Source: Syngnathus acus
Lineage: Eukaryota > Chordata > Actinopteri > Syngnathiformes > Syngnathidae
Assembly (NCBI RefSeq): GCF_901709675.1
Contig: NC_051094.1
Coordinates: 18,018,501 to 18,082,500, forward strand
Reading direction: 5' to 3'
Length of the DNA: 64,000 bases
Numbering within the stretch: the stretch's first letter is position 1; each line of letters opens with the position of its first letter. The notes beneath the pieces were generated by a model. The model worked only from the letters and a program-made list of their open reading frames with translations. It ran no database searches and was not told the DNA's origin. Shown here piece by piece: positions 63,201-64,000 of the stretch. Made by a program: the position numbers and the translations under genes.

Positions 63201-63363
63201 TGTGTGTGTGTTTGACTGAGCTTTTCTAGTGACGTAATTTACAAGTTAGCTCTTTTGTTTTAATATGTGAAGACACATGCCTGGACACACAAGTCGAGAG
63301 ATTTTGATCATCCTCAGCAGCCTCACCACATGTGACCCAGCCAACATCTATGAGATGATTCAG
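36210..63363 (+). CDS. gtf2h2: general transcription factor IIH subunit 2 (p44), first half
   Basis: GTF2H2 (p44, yeast Ssl1) is a core TFIIH subunit acting in promoter opening and nucleotide-excision repair, where its von Willebrand A domain binds and stimulates the XPD helicase. Eight coding exons join in phase: 36224-36279, 36361-36438, 50036-50072, 52379-52465, 52544-52594, 57346-57400, 63081-63186 and 63273-63363, about 187 codons. The start [19 protein letters not shown] matches vertebrate GTF2H2. The vWA domain begins at [18 protein letters not shown] and continues through [13 protein letters not shown] and [11 protein letters not shown]. The second half, with the zinc-binding domains, lies beyond the window. 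Introns hold most of the transposons listed from 36.4 to 63 kb. A splice acceptor at 36208-36209 means a non-coding first exon lies upstream. Confidence 0.95.
36224..36279 (+). CDS. gtf2h2: gtf2h2 coding exon 1 (start codon)
   Basis: 56 nt: [18 protein letters not shown] plus TG of a split Trp codon. Donor GTAAGA at 36280. The exon body begins at 36210 after the acceptor TTTTTTGTAG. Confidence 0.95.
36361..36438 (+). CDS. gtf2h2: gtf2h2 coding exon 2
   Basis: 78 nt after the acceptor TTAAACAG. It completes Trp, then [20 protein letters not shown] and QSKRD, ending with AG of a split Arg codon. Donor GTATGT. Confidence 0.95.
36440..37262. other. gtf2h2 intron sequence, no feature recognised
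   Basis: Sequence between coding exon 2 and the large GTCGC element. No repeat ends or open frames of interest. Confidence 0.5.
37597..38583 (-). mobile_element. L2/CR1-group LINE, 5' end joined to 3' end (internal deletion)
   Basis: The minus strand begins with a 5' region at 38583 (CGCCATCTTACTTCC on the plus strand) and the start of the polyprotein. It jumps at about 37915 directly to the last codons and the 3' UTR, which matches 2522-2800. Most of the RT is missing. It is inserted in the left half of the GTCGC element. Confidence 0.75.
37895..38575 (-). pseudogene. LINE endonuclease N-terminal part fused to C-terminal tail
   Basis: The frame starts [20 protein letters not shown] and reaches an APE-type endonuclease beginning, [15 protein letters not shown], then [40 protein letters not shown] and SPLAEFVI. 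Of the endonuclease only the first third is kept. About 20 codons later a second frame gives [14 protein letters not shown] and a stop, the same tail as 2800-3063. Damaged motif words (FTGTWL where FTETWL is usual in the family) indicate decay. Confidence 0.75.
39140..41252 (+). mobile_element. GGCGC-class CCGTA element with expanded 251-bp array
   Basis: Ends CCGTATTTTCTGCCCT and AGTCCGGAAAATACGG; target duplication TA at 39138-39139 and 41253-41254. Four (A)TAAGGCGCACCG-type words lie at the left and three at the right. The interior is almost entirely a tandem array. It interrupts the reading frame of the exon at 39072-41567. Confidence 0.85.
39330..40990. repeat. 251-bp tandem repeat, about seven units
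   Basis: The word AACGATCTCCTATAAAATGA (or a one-to-two-base variant) recurs at 39351, 39602, 39853, 40104, 40355, 40606 and 40857, always exactly 251 bases apart. Units are nearly identical in the middle and more diverged at the edges. The sister copy at 42813-43666 has two units (43020 and 43271). Confidence 0.95.
42337..42420 (+). mobile_element. pogo/Tigger-like terminal fragment
   Basis: TAATCCCTTGTTTATCACGG, AACCACCCCGCGATAAAT and ATCCGCGAAGTAGGGTCACC match the left end of the element at 50547-51055. It abuts the right TA of the GTCGC element. Confidence 0.6.
42421..42810. other. gtf2h2 intron sequence, no feature recognised
   Basis: AT-rich. A short GT run lies at about 42582-42600. 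Confidence 0.5.
42813..43666 (+). mobile_element. GGCGC-class CCGTA element, 854 bp
   Basis: CCGTATTTTCCGCACTATCA...TAATAGTGCGGAAAATACGG, flanked by TA (42811-42812, 43667-43668). It contains two 251-bp units. The outer 200 bp at each end align with the copy at 39140-41252. Confidence 0.85.
43749..44870 (+). mobile_element. hAT-Charlie-like element, 3' truncated
   Basis: The left terminal repeat CAGGGGTGTCAAACATACGG begins at 43749. A transposase start follows at 44172. The right half is missing: coding similarity stops at about 44852, next to a duplicated 29-bp word (GGCAAATTTGCCTTCGTAGG) and a GTCGC fragment. Confidence 0.75.
44172..44852 (+). pseudogene. hAT transposase (GTF2IRD2/Charlie-like), N-terminal part with stops
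   Basis: Starts [24 protein letters not shown]-like zinc finger follows with [25 protein letters not shown] (C-x2-C...H-x4-H), then [11 protein letters not shown] and a TAG at 44403. The same frame continues after the stop with [20 protein letters not shown] and hits a TGA at 44508. It then resumes through [30 protein letters not shown]-type text and [20 protein letters not shown] (first catalytic Asp region, DEST), ending near [11 protein letters not shown]. Two in-frame stops and loss of the C-terminal half make it dead. This family gave rise to the GTF2IRD2 C-terminus in mammals. Confidence 0.8.
44924..45025 (-). mobile_element. GTCGC-class terminal fragment
   Basis: TACTGTATTTTTCGGACTAT followed by GGTGGGGGGGCAACTTATAC and GGAGCGACTTATATGTG is the reverse of the right end of the GTCGC class. 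It breaks off after about 100 bp. Confidence 0.65.
45267..46670 (-). mobile_element. Helitron-like non-autonomous element, 3' part and body
   Basis: On the minus strand it ends with the hairpin GCAATTTCT-CC-AGAAATTGC (45295-45276), ATTTT, CTAG (45270-45267) and T, the same terminus as 17453. The body repeats a 150-180-bp module (TTGAATCGGTTGAAAAATGT, GAAATTTTGCAAAATTTTGT, TTTGGCAATTTTGGGAATGT) at about 45910, 46070, 46250 and 46400. A pogo-like element interrupts it at 46673, and related hairpin arrays continue to 48510. Confidence 0.55.
45465..45775 (+). repeat. minisatellite of ACTTCCGG (ETS-type) words
   Basis: About 15 tandem units of 18-22 bp with the core GGTCACTTCCGGTTTATTT. Ten units keep ACTTCCGG exactly; others have one change (TTCTGG, AATTCCGG, CTTCCGC). 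ACTTCCGG is the reverse complement of the ETS/GABP consensus CCGGAAGT. The array is followed at about 45786 by CAAGATGGC, a YY1-type word. Confidence 0.85.
46673..47487 (+). mobile_element. pogo/Tigger-like non-autonomous element
   Basis: Left end TA-CAGTGGAGCCTCGGTTTTCG. The right side is the inverse, CGAGAACCGGGACGTTCGAA, but the outermost bases are lost. The interior holds two tandem units of 184 bp with GCGCAACTGCAGCGCACCGC (46857 and 47041). A related copy lies at 58443-59330. There is no transposase gene; the superfamily is inferred from TA and the CAGTGGNGCCTCG-like end. Confidence 0.65.
47490..48010. repeat. array of perfect hairpin units, 48-51 bp
   Basis: GGACAGGAATAACAATA starts units at 47498, 47548, 47598, 47646, 47697, 47745 and 47793. 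Each carries the inverted repeat GTGTGAAGG-TCTTC(G/A)-CCTTCACAC. A second type of unit (GAATGGTGTAGAATAACATG with GTGTGAAGGCCTTCGCCTTC) follows to about 48010 and again at 48280-48510. Confidence 0.9.
48018..48275 (-). mobile_element. GTCGC-class internal fragment
   Basis: ATATCGTTATTTGGGCCTATGG, AAGGACGATCGATGGATTTA and GTCACGTTAGCATACCTATC are the reverse of the left half of the GTCGC class. Both ends are lost, and it sits between hairpin arrays. Confidence 0.65.
48519..49862 (+). mobile_element. GTCGC-class CCGTA element, 1.34 kb
   Basis: CCGTAATTTTCGGACTATAA at the left and TTATAGTCCGAAAATTACGG at the right, with TA on both sides. The internal order is as in 34672-35873, with an extra about 175-bp unit (ATTCCACAGGCCCATATAAC at about 48894 and 49063) and a four-fold GCTGCCGACGTCAC tandem at 49698-49752. 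Confidence 0.8.
49880..49998 (+). mobile_element. RTE LINE 3' tail relic
   Basis: CTGCCCCTGCGACCCGATCC then TGAATAAGTG and GGATGGATGA match the RTE 3' end (GCGACCCGACCCCGGATAAG) with decay. It ends 38 bp before gtf2h2 coding exon 3. Confidence 0.65.
50036..50072 (+). CDS. gtf2h2: gtf2h2 coding exon 3 (37 nt micro-exon)
   Basis: Acceptor TTCTTCACAG, donor GTGAGT. It completes Arg and codes for [12 protein letters not shown], matching the GQVRLGM segment of vertebrate GTF2H2. It lies 13.6 kb from the previous exon, the largest visible intron, and 40 bp after an RTE relic. Confidence 0.9.
50466..51622 (+). mobile_element. GTCGC-class CCGTA element, older copy with nested insertion
   Basis: Left CCGTATTTTCCGGACTATAA, right ATAATCTGGAAAATACAG, TA on both sides. 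The interior matches the class with many changes (AGTCGCTCTAGAGTACAAGT, TGAATAATTGTAGAGTATGC). A pogo-like element is inserted at 50547. Confidence 0.75.
50547..51055 (+). mobile_element. pogo/Tigger-like non-autonomous element, 509 bp
   Basis: Ends CAGTAATCCCTCATTTATCG and TAGCGAGGGATTACTG are inverse, with TA on the left. Inside are three units of about 60-65 bp containing TTTTTAGAACT and ATAACAAGGTACAA (50700-50880). No transposase gene. It sits inside the GTCGC element. Confidence 0.8.
51740..51975 (-). mobile_element. old tRNA-SINE copy
   Basis: TTTGGGAGGAAACCCACAGG, GCATGCAAACTCCACACAGG and GGTGGAATCAAACCCGGCAC (box B inverse), then CAGAACTGTGAGCCGAAC at the head. Diverged from 23617-24000, and the GATG tail is lost. 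Confidence 0.7.
52379..52465 (+). CDS. gtf2h2: gtf2h2 coding exon 4 (start of vWA domain)
   Basis: 87 nt, phase 0, donor GTTAGT. Codes for [18 protein letters not shown] and [20 protein letters not shown] is the metal-site-like first strand and loop of the vWA fold. Confidence 0.95.
52544..52594 (+). CDS. gtf2h2: gtf2h2 coding exon 5
   Basis: 51 nt, phase 0. Acceptor TTGCTTCAG, donor [23 protein letters not shown]. Confidence 0.95.
52600..53830. other. gtf2h2 intron sequence; possible Tc1-like end near 53090
   Basis: Mostly unassigned. TACAGTAGTGTTTGGAATAA at about 53089 resembles the end of a mariner/Tc1-type family with a GGAATAATAGTAGTG terminus, but no partner end was found. Confidence 0.4.
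54292..54561 (-). pseudogene. gypsy chromodomain
   Basis: [19 protein letters not shown] and [17 protein letters not shown] form the second half of a chromodomain, the chromatin-reading module at the C-terminus of chromovirus integrases. The first strand lies in another frame at about 54600-54560. A Pro/Ser-rich tail leads to a stop near the polypurine tract. Confidence 0.8.
54589..55313 (-). pseudogene. gypsy integrase core and C-terminal part
   Basis: An integrase core of the DDE type: the second acidic residue region reads VVSNRGPQF, where SDRGPQF is usual, so a catalytic Asp is changed to Asn. The third acidic region is intact ([15 protein letters not shown]). A GPY/F-like module follows in the next frame ([16 protein letters not shown] and HPTFHVSRV). 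A frameshift lies near 54900-55110. Confidence 0.85.
55326..56450 (-). pseudogene. gypsy RT end, RNase H and integrase zinc region
   Basis: About 56450-56310 gives only the end of the RT thumb (a KAEKCEF block and a FLGYVV block); the catalytic palm with the YxDD box is missing. Then comes RNase H ([36 protein letters not shown]), a linker and an HHCC-type integrase zinc region at about 55660-55510, with VCNRF in another frame. Several frame changes separate these parts. RNase H would degrade the RNA template; the missing RT palm shows the copy cannot move itself. Confidence 0.85.
56455..56712 (-). pseudogene. gypsy aspartic protease region
   Basis: [18 protein letters not shown] is the active-site DSGA block of a retroviral-type protease, followed by a hydrophobic strand region. 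It follows the gag zinc knuckle in another frame. The C-terminal part runs into the RT deletion near 56455. Confidence 0.8.
56719..57175 (-). pseudogene. gypsy gag fragment (capsid end and zinc knuckle)
   Basis: The first frame (57175-56963) has the capsid block [19 protein letters not shown] and a [14 protein letters not shown] segment typical of Ty3/gypsy gag. A second frame (to 56719) carries a CCHC zinc knuckle, [14 protein letters not shown] (C-x2-C-x4-H-x4-C), that would bind the RNA genome. At least one frameshift separates them, and the N-terminal half is absent because the element stops at 57180. Confidence 0.85.
57346..57400 (+). CDS. gtf2h2: gtf2h2 coding exon 6
   Basis: 55 nt. 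Acceptor TTATTTGCAG, donor [24 protein letters not shown] plus G of a split Gly codon. The gypsy element fills the intron before it. Confidence 0.95.
57506..58277 (+). mobile_element. GTCGC-class CCGTA element, old copy with duplication
   Basis: Left CCCTATTTTCAGGACTATAA, right CTTATAGTCCAGAAAATACGG before TA. A unit of about 137 bp is duplicated (GTCACTCCAA...CCACAGGCCTAGAGCG, at about 57822 and 57959). A 72-bp hAT terminal piece (CAGGGGTGGGCAAACTTTTT) sits at 57685-57756. Confidence 0.75.
57685..57756. mobile_element. hAT terminal piece
   Basis: CAGGGGTGGGCAAACTTTTTG then GGGGGGCCGAACCAGG. It has the start of a Charlie-like end but no inverse end. It interrupts the GTCGC copy between GGCGAAAC and ATATAATAT. 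Confidence 0.55.
58443..59330 (+). mobile_element. pogo/Tigger-like non-autonomous element, second copy
   Basis: TA-CAGTGGAGCCTCGGTTTTCG at 58441-58464. The interior carries two 184-bp-type units in reverse relative to the copy at 46673 (TGCAGTTGCGCGGTCGGCG at about 58913 and 59097). The right outer end is lost. Confidence 0.65.
58677..58815. repeat. inverted repeat with arms of about 52-55 bp
   Basis: CCATCCTAAAACACAAAGAC at 58677 is the inverse of GTCTTTGTGTTTTAGGATGG ending 58815. The arms also share AAAGCAATGCGACAGTGAGC, and a 30-base spacer separates them. Confidence 0.85.
59904..61802 (-). mobile_element. GTCGC-class CCGTA element with palindromic core, 1.9 kb
   Basis: Left CCGTAATTTTCGGACTATAA and right AGTCCAAAAATTACGG, TA on both sides (59902-59903, 61803-61804). 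The left end is the inverse of the usual right end and the right end the inverse of the usual left end, so the outer parts are in one orientation. The core from about 60111 to 61520 is a long palindrome centred at 60811. Confidence 0.8.
60111..61520. repeat. near-perfect palindrome of about 1.4 kb, axis at 60811
   Basis: From 60407 to 61215 every block mirrors without an indel around 60811 (positions sum to 121622). In one 64-codon mirrored stretch (60551-60745 against 61071-60877) only two codons differ. Outside this, a small indel near 61230 shifts register by 11 bp, but mirroring continues to about 60111 and 61520. The centre is GC-rich (GACGTCAGCAGCGCGAC). Confidence 0.92.
61806..62148. 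other. gtf2h2 intron sequence, no feature recognised
   Basis: No repeat ends or meaningful open frames noted. Confidence 0.5.
62157..62495. mobile_element. hAT non-autonomous element, 339 bp
   Basis: CAGGGGTGGCCAACCAGTC and GGGTTGGCCACCCCTG, with the 8-bp target duplication ATTTAGAT at 62149-62156 and 62496-62503. Internally there is a 47-bp tandem duplication (GCGTTTGACGAAAATACCAT) and a GAGCCGCATGCGGCTCGCGA hairpin near the right end. A C run lies at about 62226-62237. Confidence 0.92.
62504..63080. other. gtf2h2 intron sequence, no feature recognised
   Basis: AT-rich. A short direct duplication, ACTGGGATCACCAGAATTAC, occurs twice at about 62605-62645. Confidence 0.5.
63081..63186 (+). 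CDS. gtf2h2: gtf2h2 coding exon 7
   Basis: 106 nt. Acceptor TTGACAAACAG, donor GTAGGT. It completes Gly, then [16 protein letters not shown] and [18 protein letters not shown], ending with AA of a split Lys codon. Confidence 0.93.
63273..63363 (+). CDS. gtf2h2: gtf2h2 coding exon 8 (last in window)
   Basis: 91 nt after AATATGTGAAG. It completes Lys, then [20 protein letters not shown] and [10 protein letters not shown], followed by the donor GTGATA. Confidence 0.93.
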
Positions 63364-63470
63364 GTGATATCATACTGTATCATTTACTCGTTTCTACACT
63401 GCAAATTTGCCAGTGTTAAAGGTTCACAACATATGTTGTCGAGGATGCAACACTCTTGAATGGTTAAAAT

Positions 63471-64000
63471 CAGGGCTGTGGACTCGGACTCGGGGACTCG
63501 GACTCGGTCATTTTTGCCGGACTCGGACTCGGTGCTGATTTTGACCGAGTCCACCGAGTCCGACAATAAAAAAAATACGTTCCATTTTATTTTCATCATG
63601 CTGCTGAGAATGCGCGTAGGAATACTGTCCACAGCCCTGCTTACGATCAAGTTTGAAAAAGAACTTGACAGCATTGAGCGCCGCCGGCGTTTGTCGGCCG
63701 CCACCTCGCCAACCGGTCAAACGCGCATGCGCGTGAGGGGAAATCCCGCAAAGGAGGAGGGACAACCAGAGCGATTGGTTTTGCTGGCTTTTTAATGAAT
63801 GGCGACTGTGACTACGGGGGCCCATTTGGTCCAGAAAAGCTGACAAGACGCTTGCCAAAATGGCAAGGAAAAAATGCACAGCTAAACGAATATATGACGA
63901 TGAACACAGGACGTTTTTAACAGAGTTAAAGTTGTTTTTTGTTGAACGCTATGGCAAGCCATTCTGCTTGATATGTCGGACGTCATTGGCGCATTTAAAA
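63471..64000 (+). mobile_element. hAT element, 5' part, runs out of the window
   Basis: The left terminal repeat CAGGGCTGTGGACTCGGACT is followed by several GGACTCGG words and the inverse ACCGAGTCC. An inverse of the outermost bases (TCCACAGCCCTG) also occurs inside at 63628-63639, so a 169-bp foldback sits at the left end. A transposase gene begins at 63860. It lies in the gtf2h2 intron after exon 8. Confidence 0.75.
63860..64000 (+). CDS. hAT transposase N-terminus, BED finger, cut by window edge
   Basis: ATG at 63860 in the context CCAAAATGGC opens a frame that stays open to the window end, 47 codons. It starts MARKKCTAKRIYDDEHRTFL, then ELKLFFVERYGKPFCLICRT with the first Cys pair (C-x2-C) of a BED-type finger, and SLAHLK. 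The GKPFCLIC spacing resembles the GKPLCLVC of the Charlie/GTF2IRD2-like copy at 44172, so it belongs to the same broad branch of hAT transposases but with different terminal repeats. Whether the rest is intact cannot be seen. Confidence 0.75.
   Translation, partial: MARKKCTAKRIYDDEHRTFLTELKLFFVERYGKPFCLICRTSLAHLK

Overview
This is a vertebrate nuclear window, almost certainly from a percomorph-type teleost fish. Two conserved host genes are split into short exons with GT/AG junctions. The transposon mix is typical of fish: Rex3/RTE and L2/CR1-group LINEs, Tc1, many hAT elements with 8-bp target duplications, a chromodomain Ty3/gypsy element, a retrovirus-like remnant and tRNA-derived SINEs. 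Nothing prokaryotic or plasmid-like is present.

Host genes: occludin (ocln) lies on the minus strand. Three coding exons are visible (10537-10485, 9090-8394, 7450-7292) and the C-terminal exons are not seen. gtf2h2, the p44 subunit of TFIIH, lies on the plus strand. Eight coding exons run from 36224 to 63363 and cover about the first 187 residues; the gene continues beyond the window. The two genes are head to head, with start codons 25.7 kb apart, and every exon junction was checked for phase.

Layout: 1-5.2 kb holds two young RTE copies, one old RTE copy and a LINE 3' end. 6.5-10.6 kb is ocln. 12.7-21.3 kb is a deep nest of transposons inside one another. 24.9-34.3 kb has hAT, solo-LTR and Tc1 insertions. 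34.7-63 kb is gtf2h2 and its introns, filled mostly by related elements whose ends read TA-CCGTA.

The dominant theme is a superfamily of TA-flanked elements. They share the outer bases CCGT and carry repeated subterminal words of one design, TATAA(G/T)NCGC. At least four sequence classes coexist (GTCGC, GGCGC, TGCGC, GACGA), and they insert into one another at TA. None of the copies encodes a recognisable transposase here. Notable cases are a 5.07-kb copy carrying a captured exon that resembles the N-terminus of SWIM/YqaJ-type proteins and is split at TA by a second class; a copy whose core is a roughly 1.4-kb near-perfect palindrome; and a copy containing seven units of an exactly 251-bp tandem repeat.

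Other structures are Helitron-like repeats with arrays of perfect hairpins, a minisatellite of ETS-type ACTTCCGG words, twin deletion-derivative hAT elements that keep only a BED zinc finger, and SINEs whose 3' tail matches the local RTE LINE. All calls come from reading the sequence; no alignment or database search was run.
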